Positions 1 through 8,014 are shown, numbered from the stretch's first letter. The stretch: DNA of 39,144 bases from JAAYCU01 sp964401335 (GCA_964401335.1 CAYNYK010000043.1:1-39144); one strand, 5' to 3'. Translations and numbers: made by a program. Notes: a model not told the origin generated them from the sequence alone.

Positions 1-1
1 C

Positions 2-895
2 CAATTATTAGGGGTGGTTGGCACCATAAATCCCGATATGGTAATTGAGTATTTTTGCAACAATGACCCCCACGTAAATACCGTTAAGCAGGCCCTTACG
101 GAGCTTGATGCATTGATCGACCAGATTCTCGCCGGTCTGCCCGTCAACGGCTATTTGCTGGTCGCCTCGATCCCTCGACAAATGGCGAACTGGGCTTCCT
201 ATAACAGTTGGGTCATTGCCTACAACGCCGGAATCGTCAGCCTGGTCAATACGAAGATTGCCCAGAATAAAAAAGTCGCCTATGTGGAAATGTATGACGT
301 GTTGTTGGAGTCGGACATGTACACCGACGGCCTGCACCCGAACGCTTCCGGCTATCAAAAGATGGCCGATGCCTGGAATGCCGCCATGGAAACGGTGATT
401 CATGCCGGCCCGCCGATCAACTCGGCCCCGAGCGTGGACGCCGGCGCGGAGCAAGTGGTCCTGATCCCGTGGAACAACGCGGTTCTGGACGCCACGGTAA
501 TCGACGACGGCGTGCCCAATCCATTCGTGGTCGTTACCTGGAGCAAGGTCAGCGGACCGGGCTCGGTGGTTTTTGCGAACGAACACGCCGTCGATACGAC
601 CGCTACGTTCTCGCAAATCGGCGTCTATGTGCTTCGGTTGACGGCCGACGATGGTGAATTGCAGGCGAGCGACGAGGTCACCATGAACGTGCTGCAAGCC
701 GGCGACTTCGATGCCGATCAGGACGTGGATTTGACGGACTTCGGATTCCTGCAAACCTGCTATTCCGGATCGGGCATCGCTTACCCGCAAGGCTGCCGTC
801 AGGCGGATATCAATGGCGACGGCGACGTAGATCAGGACGACTTCAACAAATTCCGTTCCTGCATGGGCGGGTTGAACCGGCCGCCGGGATGCTGA
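2..895 (+). CDS. Secreted SGNH/GDSL-type hydrolase, 3' part, with Ig-like and dockerin-like domains
   Basis: The reading frame is open from base 2, so the N-terminus, including the catalytic Ser block and any signal peptide, lies outside the window. The visible part begins with the end of an SGNH hydrolase fold. The block V motif DGLHPNASGYQKMADAW has its Asp at 326-328 and catalytic His at 335-337. Such enzymes are usually esterases or deacetylases acting on acyl groups of polysaccharides; the substrate here is unknown. A PKD/REJ-like beta domain follows (about 419-690), starting NSAPSVDAGAEQVVL. The protein ends in a dockerin-like pair of Asp-rich calcium loops (DADQDVDLTDFG and INGDGDVDQDDF), and the last residues are RPPGC. 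The same tail occurs in four other proteins of the window, pointing to one secreted set. The GTG at 14 could be mistaken for a start, but homology-like sequence continues upstream of it. Confidence 0.8.
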   Translation, partial: QLLGVVGTINPDMVIEYFCNNDPHVNTVKQALTELDALIDQILAGLPVNGYLLVASIPRQMANWASYNSWVIAYNAGIVSLVNTKIAQNKKVAYVEMYDVLLESDMYTDGLHPNASGYQKMADAWNAAMETVIHAGPPINSAPSVDAGAEQVVLIPWNNAVLDATVIDDGVPNPFVVVTWSKVSGPGSVVFANEHAVDTTATFSQIGVYVLRLTADDGELQASDEVTMNVLQAGDFDADQDVDLTDFGFLQTCYSGSGIAYPQGCRQADINGDGDVDQDDFNKFRSCMGGLNRPPGC

Positions 896-1005
896 GAATC
901 CCGGCCTGACTGAAATCACAAACTAATTGCAGCGCTTCGATGTTGGCAATTATTTGTCCGAGTTTAATCACCAATGTTTCTGCATTTGGTATTTGCAAAC
1001 TATCC

Positions 1006-1413
1006 CTATTGCGTCAACCAGTTTTCAACACGCAGTCCCGCTACGCGGGCGAATACTTTCTCGTTGTTGGTCACCAGGGGGATATCGAGCGAGAGGGCAT
1101 GGGCGGCAATCAGAGTGTTCAATGGGCCGATAGGTGTGCCCGCGTGTTCCAGATGGGCGCGAACACGGCCGTAGAACTCGGCAGCGAGGTTGTCGAATGG
1201 CAGGATGGCCAACGGAGCGCAGAATTCAGCAAGCAGAATTTCGTGTCGGCCGGGATGCATGGATTTCGCCACCCCGTATTGAAGCTCGGCAAGCGTGATA
1301 TCCGAAAGAGCGATCTCGTCAATCGCGAATGACCGCAGCTTTTGCAACAATCCGGGTGCGCGGCCGCGAAGTAGTTCGACGCAGATATTGGTATCGAGCA
1401 TGAAACGGGTCAA
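1006..1413 (-). CDS. vapC: VapC-like PIN-domain toxin (RNase), with an Asp-to-Asn change in the acidic centre
   Basis: This 135-residue protein has the length and motif order of VapC toxins, which are PIN-domain ribonucleases that cleave tRNA or rRNA when released from VapB. It starts MTRFMLDTNICVELL with D7, has E43 in TLAELQYG, and ends in LVTNN...RVAGLRVENW. The third motif normally reads GPxDxLIAAHA. Here it is GPLNTLIAAHA, so the usual Asp is N99 (codon AAC on the minus strand, bases 1117-1119). The PIN active site needs three or four acidic residues to hold metal, so activity may be reduced or lost. The start overlaps the vapB stop by 4 bases (ATGA), the normal toxin-antitoxin arrangement, which fixes the start. 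Assignment to the VapC family is secure; whether it is an active toxin is not. Confidence 0.9.
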   Translation of the reverse strand: MTRFMLDTNICVELLRGRAPGLLQKLRSFAIDEIALSDITLAELQYGVAKSMHPGRHEILLAEFCAPLAILPFDNLAAEFYGRVRAHLEHAGTPIGPLNTLIAAHALSLDIPLVTNNEKVFARVAGLRVENWLTQ

Positions 1414-1643
1414 AGCAACTCTCGCTCATCGGGGCGTTCAGGCTGGTTCCGCTCGGCCAGAAAATCATTATCGACCTGGCCTATCGCTTCACCCATCAGA
1501 TCCCATGCCGTGTCCTTGGGGAACAGAAGGACGCCCGAGCCGATGCGCTTGATGCACACTTCCTCAGCGTCGAAGCGGAACTCCTTGGGTAGCCGGACGG
1601 CCTGGCTGGCACCGTTTTTGAATAATTTGGCAGTAGTTGTCAT
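1410..1643 (-). CDS. vapB: VapB-like antitoxin (SpoVT/AbrB fold)
   Basis: This 77-residue protein starts MTTTAKLFKNGASQAVRLP, the typical N-terminus of the SpoVT/AbrB swapped-hairpin DNA-binding domain of VapB antitoxins. The N-terminal half (about 1-45) should bind the operator. The acidic, polar C-terminus (QVDNDFLAERNQPERPDE) should wrap the VapC active site. A good ribosome site (GGAG, seven bases before the ATG) supports the start. It is the first gene of a two-gene operon with vapC. A sigma-70-like promoter overlapped by a perfect inverted repeat lies directly upstream, which fits the usual autoregulation by the VapBC complex. Confidence 0.9.
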   Translation of the reverse strand: MTTTAKLFKNGASQAVRLPKEFRFDAEEVCIKRIGSGVLLFPKDTAWDLMGEAIGQVDNDFLAERNQPERPDERELL

Positions 1644-1655
1644 AATTTCTCCAAC

Positions 1656-1695
1656 GTATATATCGAGGTATATACTATGTTGAATAAATTGTCAA
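1656..1695 (-). promoter_or_regulatory. vapBC promoter with overlapping operator palindrome
   Basis: On the minus strand TTGACA (1695-1690) is followed after 17 bases by TATACC (1672-1667). A perfect 7-base inverted repeat, GTATATA (1656-1662), six bases, TATATAC (1669-1675), covers the -10 box. Its position is that expected for a VapBC-bound operator that blocks RNA polymerase. The -10 match is only moderate. Confidence 0.6.
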
Positions 1696-1728
1696 TACGG
1701 CAAGGTTATTAATTGTCGTAATACATTG

Positions 1729-3471
1729 TTAATGTTGATGATACGATGATTTTCGTTTCTCTTTGATCCATTTCTTCAATTCGGCGGCGGTCAAGGTGTT
1801 GAGGACGTGTTTTTTCGTGGCCCAGCCGCGGCGGGCGGTTTGGATGCCGAAGTGCATCTGGTCGAGTTGGGGGATGTCGTGGCTGTCGGTGGCGATGACG
1901 ATCCGGCATCCGGCGTCAATGGCCGCTCGAATATGGATATCCTTGAGGTCGAGGCGCTGCCAGGAACAGTTGAGTTCCAGGGCGGTGCCGTAGCGGACGG
2001 CGGTTTCGATAATTTTCTCCCAGTCAAGATCCATCGCGTCGCGCGTACCGATCAATCGGCCGGAAGGGTGGCCGAGCGCGCAGACGAAAGGGTTTTCCAA
2101 AGCAGCGAGGCTGCGCCGGGTGACCCGATCACGACTCTGCTGCATGCCCGCGTGGATACTGGCGACGACGTAATCGAGTTGGGCGAGAATTTCATCGGGA
2201 TAATCCAGTGAGCCGTCGGAGAGAATATCGCACTCGACGCCGGCCAACAGGGTGATGCCCTTGAGTTTTTTGTTGACGTTATGGATTTCCTCGACATGTT
2301 CGAGCAGTCGCTCGGTGGACAGGCCGTTGGCGATGACCGAGCTTTTCGAATGGTTGGTAATGGCCAGGTAACTGTAACCGCGCTGCCGGGCGGCCTCGGC
2401 CAGTTCCTCTATGGAATTTCGTCCATCGCTGTCGGTAGTATGCACGTGCAGGTCGCCGCGGATGTCGTCGAGGGTAACAAGATCCGGCAGTTTCCCTTTG
2501 GCCTCGATCTCACCGCGGTCCTCGCGCAGTTCCGGTGGTATAGGCTTGAAACCGAGTTTTTTATAGATGTCCTCCTCGCGGACACCGGCCAGCGATTTAT
2601 CTCCGTCGAAAAGGCCGTACTCGTTCAGCCGCCACCCCTTTTTGACGGCCAGCTCGCGCAGGCGGATATTATGCTGCTTGGATCCGGTAAAATATTGCCA
2701 GGCGGCCCCGAATGATTCCTTGGGCACCACGCGCAGATCGACCTGTATGTCTCCCCCGCGCGGGTTGGCAACCAGGACCGAGCCTTTGGTATCGCCGGCG
2801 ACGAGCACCTGATTAACCTCGGGTAGAGCAGTGAAAGCCTTGATGGTGGCCTCACCATTGTCCCCCTCGCAGAGAAGATCAATATCGCCGATGGTTTCGC
2901 AACCACGACGGAGGGAGCCGGCGATCTCGACGCGCTTGACGCCCTTGAAACCGGCGATGGTCTCGCGTAGCGAATGGGCGATGATCCAAGCCAGCCCGAG
3001 CGGCGTGCGGCCGGCGGAACGGGACAGGAAGTCCATGCCTTCGAGAATTTTCTGCGCGCTTTTCTGGCCGAACCCAGCCAGTTTTTCGACCTTGCCCGCC
3101 TTGATGGCCTCCCGAAGCTGGTCAATGTTCTTGATGCCAAGCTCCTGATACAGCGCTCGCACCTTTTTCGGGCCCAGTCCGGGGATTTTCAGAAGTTGCG
3201 GTAGGCGGGGGGGCACCTGCGCGAGCAGTTCCTGATGCAACGTAATGTGCCCCTCGTCCAGATATTGGTGAATGCGCTCGGCGGTACCCTTGCCGATGCC
3301 GGGGATTTTCTGGAGCTCGTTGCGTTCGGCGACGGCGGCAAGGTCCTCGGTCCATTCCTCGATGGTCCGGGCCGCCCGGCGGTAGGAATTGATGCGAAAC
3401 GGATCGCCGCCGGTAATCTCCATCAGATCGGCGATTTCATTGAATATCCGGGCCAATTCCTGATTTACCAT
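1729..3471 (-). CDS. polX: DNA polymerase X with PHP exonuclease domain (PolX)
   Basis: This 580-residue protein has the usual full length of bacterial PolX, a repair polymerase that fills short gaps and carries a 3'-5' exonuclease/AP-endonuclease activity in a C-terminal PHP domain. The N-terminal 8-kDa-like region holds helix-hairpin-helix motifs (KIPGIGKGTAERI near 55-67, KIPGLGPKKVRALY near 95-108, LAGFGQKSAQKI near 131-142). The nucleotidyltransferase core has GSLRRG...GDIDLL with D196 and D198, and the third Asp at D245 (IQVDLR). The PHP domain starts RGDLHVHTTDSDGR (H342, H344) and continues with H374, E413, H440, H468 (GHPSGR) and D529/H531 (ATDSHD). All expected metal ligands appear present. 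It stands alone on the minus strand, divergent from lpxD. The ATG at 3471 has only a weak ribosome site. Confidence 0.95.
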   Translation of the reverse strand: MVNQELARIFNEIADLMEITGGDPFRINSYRRAARTIEEWTEDLAAVAERNELQKIPGIGKGTAERIHQYLDEGHITLHQELLAQVPPRLPQLLKIPGLGPKKVRALYQELGIKNIDQLREAIKAGKVEKLAGFGQKSAQKILEGMDFLSRSAGRTPLGLAWIIAHSLRETIAGFKGVKRVEIAGSLRRGCETIGDIDLLCEGDNGEATIKAFTALPEVNQVLVAGDTKGSVLVANPRGGDIQVDLRVVPKESFGAAWQYFTGSKQHNIRLRELAVKKGWRLNEYGLFDGDKSLAGVREEDIYKKLGFKPIPPELREDRGEIEAKGKLPDLVTLDDIRGDLHVHTTDSDGRNSIEELAEAARQRGYSYLAITNHSKSSVIANGLSTERLLEHVEEIHNVNKKLKGITLLAGVECDILSDGSLDYPDEILAQLDYVVASIHAGMQQSRDRVTRRSLAALENPFVCALGHPSGRLIGTRDAMDLDWEKIIETAVRYGTALELNCSWQRLDLKDIHIRAAIDAGCRIVIATDSHDIPQLDQMHFGIQTARRGWATKKHVLNTLTAAELKKWIKEKRKSSYHQH

Positions 3472-3547
3472 GTGTCTTCACCGTGCCGACGGCCCTGCCA
3501 TTGGGCTTTGTAACCCATTTAACGGTACATACGCTTTTTCGGGCGGT

Positions 3548-3577
3548 TTGACACCGCCGCCCGCGAGTTCCTATCAT
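3548..3577 (+). promoter_or_regulatory. Candidate sigma-70 promoter for lpxD
   Basis: TTGACA (3548-3553) and TATCAT (3572-3577) are separated by 18 bases, giving six of six and five of six matches to consensus. Transcription from here would start near 3584. That leaves a leader of about 40 bases to the ATG at 3625 but almost none to the TTG at 3589, so it also supports the later start. Confidence 0.6.
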
Positions 3578-3624
3578 AACCGTTTCGGTTGTCGGATGGT
3601 AAGAGTTCTACAGTGGGAAAGTAC

Positions 3625-4683
3625 ATGACTTTGACCCTTCGTGAATTGGCGGATTTTCTGGCATCCGTGGGGATGGTCTGCTCTATTGAAGGCGACGAGA
3701 CCGCGACGGTTTCCTCGGTGGCTACCCTGGACGATGCTGGCGAGGGCCAGATCAGCTTCTTGTCTAATCCCAAATACGAAAAGGACTTAGCCGGCACGCG
3801 AGCGACCGCCGTCCTGGTACGCCCGGAACTGAAACCCAAGCGGAAGTTGAATCTGCTACGGACGGCCGATCCGTATGCGGCGGTCACCGCCTGCATCGTC
3901 CGGTTGCACGGTTACCGTCAGCACCCGCGGTGGGGTGTGTCACCGCGAGCCCATATCGCCGAGGGTGCGCGGATCGGGGCCGAGGCCAACATCGCCCCCG
4001 GCGTGCATATCGAGGCCGATGTTCAGATCGGCGATAAAGCAACCATTTATCCCGGCGTGTATATTGCACGCGGTTGTCGGATCGGCAACGAACTCACCCT
4101 CTTTCCCAATGTGGTGATCTATGAAAACTGCGTGCTCGGCGACCGGGTCACGATTCACGCCGGTACGGTGATCGGCGAGGATGGCTTAGGATATGCTCCG
4201 GTCAACGAGAAATGGGTCAAAATCCCACAGATTGGTAATGTGGTTATCGGCAACGATGTTGAGATCGGAGCCAATTGCACGATTGACCGGGCGACGCTGG
4301 GCAACACGGTGATCGCGGCCGGTACGAAATTCAGCAACCTGATCGCGATTGGACATGGTACGAAGATTGGCGAGGATTGCCTCTTCGTGGCTCAAGTGGG
4401 GATCGCCGGTTCGGTTTCCGTCGGCCGCCACGTGACCATGGCCGGCCAGGCCGGCGTCGTGGGGCACATCCAGATTGGCGATCACGCGACCATTGGGGCC
4501 AAGGCCGGCGTAGTCAACTCGATCGAGCCGCATGCAACCGTGCTGGGTCAGCCGGCCGTACCCATTAATGAGTGCAAGCGCCAGATCGCGGTGGCTCAGA
4601 AGCTGCCCGCGATAAAAAAGGAAGTATTGCGCCTCCGCCGAGACGTGGATGAGCTGATAAAAGAACTGAAAAGCCGGAAGTAA
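3625..4683 (+). CDS. lpxD: UDP-3-O-acylglucosamine N-acyltransferase (LpxD)
   Basis: LpxD transfers an acyl chain to the 2-amino group of UDP-3-O-acyl-glucosamine, the third step of lipid A synthesis, in the cytoplasm. The 352-residue protein has the family layout. An N-terminal uridine-binding domain (about 1-105, starting MTLTLRELADFL) is followed by a left-handed parallel beta-helix of hexapeptide repeats (about 108-305, such as IGAEANIAPGVHIEADVQIG). A C-terminal helical tail (about 315-352) completes it. The probable catalytic His is H244 in AIGHGTKIGED. The frame is open back to a TTG at 3589, but the ATG at 3625 matches the family N-terminus and sits about 40 bases after a good promoter. 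lpxI follows 234 bases downstream, so the two genes supply nearby steps of the same pathway. Confidence 0.95.
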   Translation: MTLTLRELADFLASVGMVCSIEGDETATVSSVATLDDAGEGQISFLSNPKYEKDLAGTRATAVLVRPELKPKRKLNLLRTADPYAAVTACIVRLHGYRQHPRWGVSPRAHIAEGARIGAEANIAPGVHIEADVQIGDKATIYPGVYIARGCRIGNELTLFPNVVIYENCVLGDRVTIHAGTVIGEDGLGYAPVNEKWVKIPQIGNVVIGNDVEIGANCTIDRATLGNTVIAAGTKFSNLIAIGHGTKIGEDCLFVAQVGIAGSVSVGRHVTMAGQAGVVGHIQIGDHATIGAKAGVVNSIEPHATVLGQPAVPINECKRQIAVAQKLPAIKKEVLRLRRDVDELIKELKSRK

Positions 4684-4746
4684 ATGCCCGTGACTCACTC
4701 ATGGTGTTTCCAGCTTGCTGGGAGAGTGGTCATGACAAAAGTGTTT

Positions 4747-4856
4747 GCACCGGCGCAGAGGTGTGGGCAGCGGCATAAATCTTTAGACCGGCGTGGATGT
4801 GTGGCACTGGCATAGAGCTGTTGCACCGGCGTGGATGTGTGGCACCGGCGTCTCGC
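4747..4856 (+). repeat. Short tandem GC-rich repeat ending in a near-palindrome
   Basis: Two copies of a 25-base unit beginning ACCGGCGTGGATGTGTGG lie at 4787-4811 and 4825-4849 (24 of 25 bases identical, period 38). A degenerate third copy lies upstream from about 4747. The last copy runs into CACCGGCGTCTCGCCGATG, where CACCGGCG and CGCCGATG can pair with a single mismatch. The array fills the lpxD-lpxI gap. It resembles the short palindromic intergenic repeats often scattered through planctomycete genomes; that comparison is from memory only. Confidence 0.6.
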
Positions 4857-4917
4857 CGATGTGATTGATAGTATCAGCAATCCGACACAGAACAGGACCA
4901 ATTATGCCGCGGGTAAA

Positions 4918-5778
4918 ATGAGAATTGATGTGGATCAACCGTTGGGAATCATCGCCGGGGCGGGTCGGTTTCCGTTCCTGGTGGCCGACGGTGCGCGGCG
5001 GGCCGGCCGGTCGGTGGTAATCGTCGGATTGAGGGGGTTGGCCGACCCCGCTCTGCGCGATTACGCGGATGCATTTTACTGGTCGGGGGTGGTGCGGCTG
5101 GGGCAGTGGATACGCATTTTTCGTCGATGCCGGGTGACCGAGGCCATCATGGCCGGCTCGGTTCGTAAATCGGAAATGTACGGGCGGTTTCGCTTGCTAC
5201 GTTATCTGCCCGACTGGACCAGCATACGCCTGTGGTTTTTCGAAGTGCCCGATCGGCGTAACGACACGCTGCTGCGTGCGACGGCCGAGCACATGCAGCG
5301 GAAAGGAATTACCTTGACGGATTCGGTGCAATACTGCCGGGATCATTTGCCGGAGGCCGGTGTCCTGACCCGGCACGAGCCTTCCCCGGCTTTGCGGGCG
5401 GATATCGAGTTCGGCTGGGCCATCGCCAAGGAGATGGGACGCTTGGATATCGGCCAATCCATCGCGGTCAAGGAAAAAGAGGTCATCGCGGTGGAGGCGA
5501 TCGAGGGGACCGACCGGATGATCGAGCGGGCGGGCCAGCTCTGCCGACACGGCGGCTGGACTTTGATCAAGGTGGCCAAACCGAACCAGGATCCTCGCTT
5601 CGATGTGCCCACCGTCGGTCCGGATACGATTGAAAATCTACATCGTCATGGCGGCAAGGCCCTGGTCATCGAGGCCGGTCAAACCTTGGTCATCGACCGA
5701 CGGAAAATGCTTGAACAGGCCGAACGCTTGGGAATCATCGTGGTGGCCCACGCGAGCGAAGCGGGGGCGTTGTCATAA
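4918..5778 (+). CDS. lpxI: UDP-2,3-diacylglucosamine pyrophosphatase (LpxI)
   Basis: LpxI cleaves UDP-2,3-diacylglucosamine to lipid X and UMP in lipid A synthesis. It replaces LpxH in alphaproteobacteria and several other phyla. The 286-residue product has the family length. It starts close to the typical LGIIAGAGRFPFLVA segment (9-23), and carries AIMAGSVRK (77-84), the AVEAIEGTDRMIER core (191-204), and the C-terminal KVAKPNQDPRFDVPTVGP signature (218-235) whose Asp residues include the catalytic one in the family. The frame continues upstream to 4831, but that stretch is made of the intergenic repeat, so the ATG at 4918 is preferred. No LpxH-like gene is visible. The fur-family gene follows after 21 bases and is probably co-transcribed. 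Confidence 0.92.
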   Translation: MRIDVDQPLGIIAGAGRFPFLVADGARRAGRSVVIVGLRGLADPALRDYADAFYWSGVVRLGQWIRIFRRCRVTEAIMAGSVRKSEMYGRFRLLRYLPDWTSIRLWFFEVPDRRNDTLLRATAEHMQRKGITLTDSVQYCRDHLPEAGVLTRHEPSPALRADIEFGWAIAKEMGRLDIGQSIAVKEKEVIAVEAIEGTDRMIERAGQLCRHGGWTLIKVAKPNQDPRFDVPTVGPDTIENLHRHGGKALVIEAGQTLVIDRRKMLEQAERLGIIVVAHASEAGALS

Positions 5779-5799
5779 CGCGAAACCGGGGAACCGGAT

Positions 5800-6273
5800 A
5801 TGGCCAAGTCGCTGAAACGATGCGAAATCAGGACCGCCGAGAACCTCTTCCGGGAGTACCTGCGGAAGCGAGGCCTGAAATATACGCCCGAACGTAAGAC
5901 GATTCTGCAAGCCGTGGTCGCTAACGACGAGCATTTCGAGGCCGAGGATCTGCTGCTGAATTTGCGTAAAGCAGGTCGTCGGGTGGCCAAGGCTACCATT
6001 TACCGGACGTTGCCCTTACTCGTCGATTGCGGGCTGATCAATGAAGCCCCATTCGGCGAAAAACACGCCCACTACGAGAATGCCTCGAGCCAGGGAACAC
6101 ACGATCACATGATTTGTCGCCGGTGTCGCCGGATTATTGAGTTCGATAATACGGAGGTGATCCGTTTGCGCTCGACATTGGCGGATAAGCACCAATTTCT
6201 CGCTCAAGCCCATCGTTTCCAAATTACTGGGTTGTGTCGACAGTGTTTGCGCAAAAGCCCGACGCATGAATGA
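5800..6273 (+). CDS. Fur-family transcriptional regulator
   Basis: This 157-residue protein has a winged-helix DNA-binding domain (about 22-85, with TPERKTIL and KATIYRTLPLL) followed by the Fur dimerisation and metal-binding domain. The regulatory site shows THDHMICRRCRRIIEF (H101, D102, H103). The structural zinc site has C106 and C109 paired with C146 and C149 (LCRQC), all four cysteines present. Fur, Zur and PerR cannot be separated by eye. A GGGGAA ribosome site precedes the ATG. The gene starts 21 bases after lpxI, so it is probably expressed with the lipid A genes. No obvious Fur-box dyad was found just upstream of lpxD, so autoregulation is unproven. Confidence 0.92.
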   Translation: MAKSLKRCEIRTAENLFREYLRKRGLKYTPERKTILQAVVANDEHFEAEDLLLNLRKAGRRVAKATIYRTLPLLVDCGLINEAPFGEKHAHYENASSQGTHDHMICRRCRRIIEFDNTEVIRLRSTLADKHQFLAQAHRFQITGLCRQCLRKSPTHE

Positions 6274-6349
6274 TCATCACTGACGGACAGATTGATCGAC
6301 AATTTGGCTGGTGACCGCAGCCCGCCTCGATCAACGCCGGGTTCAGAGA

Positions 6350-6433
6350 TCAGCACAACGCGGCGTAGCAGAGAATCACCAGAACGATGATCTTGACCTT
6401 TCGAGCGAAGAAATCAGTGACCACGAGGTACAT
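6350..6433 (-). CDS. Possible 27-residue single-pass membrane peptide
   Basis: A short frame reads MYLVVTDFFARKVK then a hydrophobic run IIVLVILCYAALC and a stop. A strong ribosome site, GAGGGG, lies about seven bases before the ATG. The polar/basic N-terminal half followed by a 13-residue hydrophobic stretch is the form of small membrane peptides, though the stretch is short for a full bilayer crossing. I recognise no family. It could be chance, since one frame this short is weak evidence. Confidence 0.35.
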   Translation of the reverse strand: MYLVVTDFFARKVKIIVLVILCYAALC

Positions 6434-6496
6434 TGGATTTCCCCTCATTCATGTTGCTCAACCTTCACCCGCGGATGAGCTTGATTCTCCGATACA

Positions 6497-6519
6497 AACC
6501 GGCATGGTCAGTGCCGGTT
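6497..6519. other. Stem-loop in intergenic region
   Basis: AACCGGCA (6497-6504) and TGCCGGTT (6512-6519) pair perfectly around a 7-base loop. There is no T run on either side, so a terminator role is uncertain. On the minus strand it lies about 60 bases before the possible small peptide gene. Confidence 0.4.
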
Positions 6520-6851
6520 GAAACAGAAGGATAACCGTTACGGGCTTTCTTGTAAGTTGTTTTATGAAAAAAGGTTATGTGCGTGTTGGTGCAATGTTAA
6601 GATTGGTAAAACGTGCGGATTGTGGGGGATGTCGCTTTTTAGCGACCTCTTGATCGTCCGAATAAAAGGAGGATAAATCTAAGCGACTGATAATAAGGAT
6701 TTAACGTGATCGGTTTATCTTGTGCGACAGGTTAAGCGCGCAATCCACCTTAAAGATACCGACCGATGACATGGGTTCGCAGTGAGTGAGCCTGACAGGC
6801 GCTCCTACTCTCACCCATTCACCCTTGCTCTGTCCCCCTTCCTCGCCTTGT

Positions 6852-7961
6852 TTACAGCAATTCCCGGAGCGATCGGCAGACGGTATCCACTTCCTTCTCG
6901 GTGAGCAGACCATGGAAGGGCAGGGCGATGGTGCGATCGGATAGCGCCTCGCAGATGGGGAAATCGCCGCGTTCGTAGCCGTACTGCTCAACGTAAAAAG
7001 GCTGCAAGTGAATGGGTGTGAAATAATTACCAGTCTGAATACCTTGAGCGTTCAGGGTGGCCATGATACGGTCGCGATCCGCTCGAGTGTAATCGTCGTT
7101 CAAGCGGATGACCATGACGAACCAACTGATAGTGCAATCGGGATGGATCTTCTGCATGCGGATCCGTTTTTCGTCGGCCAGGCGTTGCAGATAATAACCC
7201 GCGACCCGGCGGCGGTTCGCGAGGATGTCCTCGATCCGCTGCATCTGGGCAACCCCCAAGGCGGCGGTGATTTCGCTCATTCGGAAATTGAATCCGAGGC
7301 GGGCATGGGCCAGCCAACCCGCGTTCGGGTCACGACCTTGGTTACGCATCGAGGCACATCGTTGATAGATAATTTCATCATTGGTGATGATGACGCCCCC
7401 TTCGCCGGTCGTCACCTGCTTATTCGGGTAGAATCCAAAAACACCGGCCTCGCCAAGCGAGCCGGCCGGTCGGCCTTTGTAGAACGCGCCCAGGGCCTCG
7501 CAACTATCCTCGATTAAACGAAGCTGATGGCGTTCCGCCACTGTTCGGATCGGATCCATTTCCGCCGGTTGGCCGAAAACATCGACCGCCAGGATCGCCT
7601 TGGTTTTGGCCGTGATAGCGGACTCGATCCGCTTAGGGTCGATATTCCAGGTGTCCGGATCGATATCCACGAAGACCGGTTTTCCGCCGTCGAACATAAT
7701 GCAATTGGACGAGGCGATAAACGAAAAAGGCGTAGTGATAACCTCATCGCCTGCGCCGATATTCATCGCTCGCAGAATCAGGTGTAATCCGCTGGTGCCG
7801 CTGTTGACGGCCACCGCATAGCGGGTACCCGTGAACCGGCACAATAGTTGTTCAAACTCGGTTATTTTCGGACCCAAGGCCAGTTGGTACGTCTGCATAA
7901 CGGCGTTGACCGCATCACGTTCGGCCTGGGTGATATCCGGGCAGGAGAGGGCGATCTTCAT
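6852..7961 (-). CDS. DegT/DnrJ/EryC1-family PLP-dependent sugar aminotransferase
   Basis: This 369-residue protein is a fold type I aminotransferase that adds an amino group to keto-sugar nucleotides for surface glycans. It shows NSGTSGLHL (53-61), TTPFSFIASSN (77-87), EDSCEALGA (151-159) and the PLP lysine K181 in GFYPNKQVTTGEGG. The frame is open to 7994, but the ATG at 7961 has a near-perfect GGAGGA site and gives MKIALSCPDIT, the usual N-terminus. It is divergent from a WbpA-type UDP-HexNAc dehydrogenase. In the known WbpA/B/E/D/I pathway an aminotransferase of this type (WbpE) acts on a 3-keto uronic acid after WbpA and WbpB. That link is inference; the substrate cannot be read from the sequence. 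Confidence 0.9.
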   Translation of the reverse strand: MKIALSCPDITQAERDAVNAVMQTYQLALGPKITEFEQLLCRFTGTRYAVAVNSGTSGLHLILRAMNIGAGDEVITTPFSFIASSNCIMFDGGKPVFVDIDPDTWNIDPKRIESAITAKTKAILAVDVFGQPAEMDPIRTVAERHQLRLIEDSCEALGAFYKGRPAGSLGEAGVFGFYPNKQVTTGEGGVIITNDEIIYQRCASMRNQGRDPNAGWLAHARLGFNFRMSEITAALGVAQMQRIEDILANRRRVAGYYLQRLADEKRIRMQKIHPDCTISWFVMVIRLNDDYTRADRDRIMATLNAQGIQTGNYFTPIHLQPFYVEQYGYERGDFPICEALSDRTIALPFHGLLTEKEVDTVCRSLRELL

Positions 7962-8008
7962 GAAATCCTCCAAAGATTGTTTTCCAATCGGCATTTCCAG
8001 GGAAGGTC

Positions 8009-8014
8009 ATTATA
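8009..8014 (-). promoter_or_regulatory. Candidate -10 box for the DegT gene
   Basis: A perfect TATAAT on the minus strand (8014-8009) lies about 45 bases before the preferred ATG. No good -35 hexamer is seen at the right distance, so this may need an activator or be chance. Confidence 0.4.

Larger units (their letters stand above)
6274..6851. other. Gene-poor interval between fur-family gene and DegT gene
   Basis: This 578-base interval holds no long reading frame. It contains a possible 27-codon membrane peptide on the minus strand (6350-6433), a perfect 8-base stem-loop (6497-6519), and a small hairpin GTCGCT...AGCGAC at 6630-6645. No clear rho-independent terminator with a T run was seen for either flanking gene. 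Confidence 0.5.

Noticed and set aside
4787..4849. CRISPR-like array
   Set aside because: Only two or three units, spacer of 13 bases, no cas genes; this is a simple intergenic repeat.
6564..6653. 29-codon frame starting MKKGYVRVGAM
   Set aside because: No ribosome site and it contains a hairpin; too weak to call.
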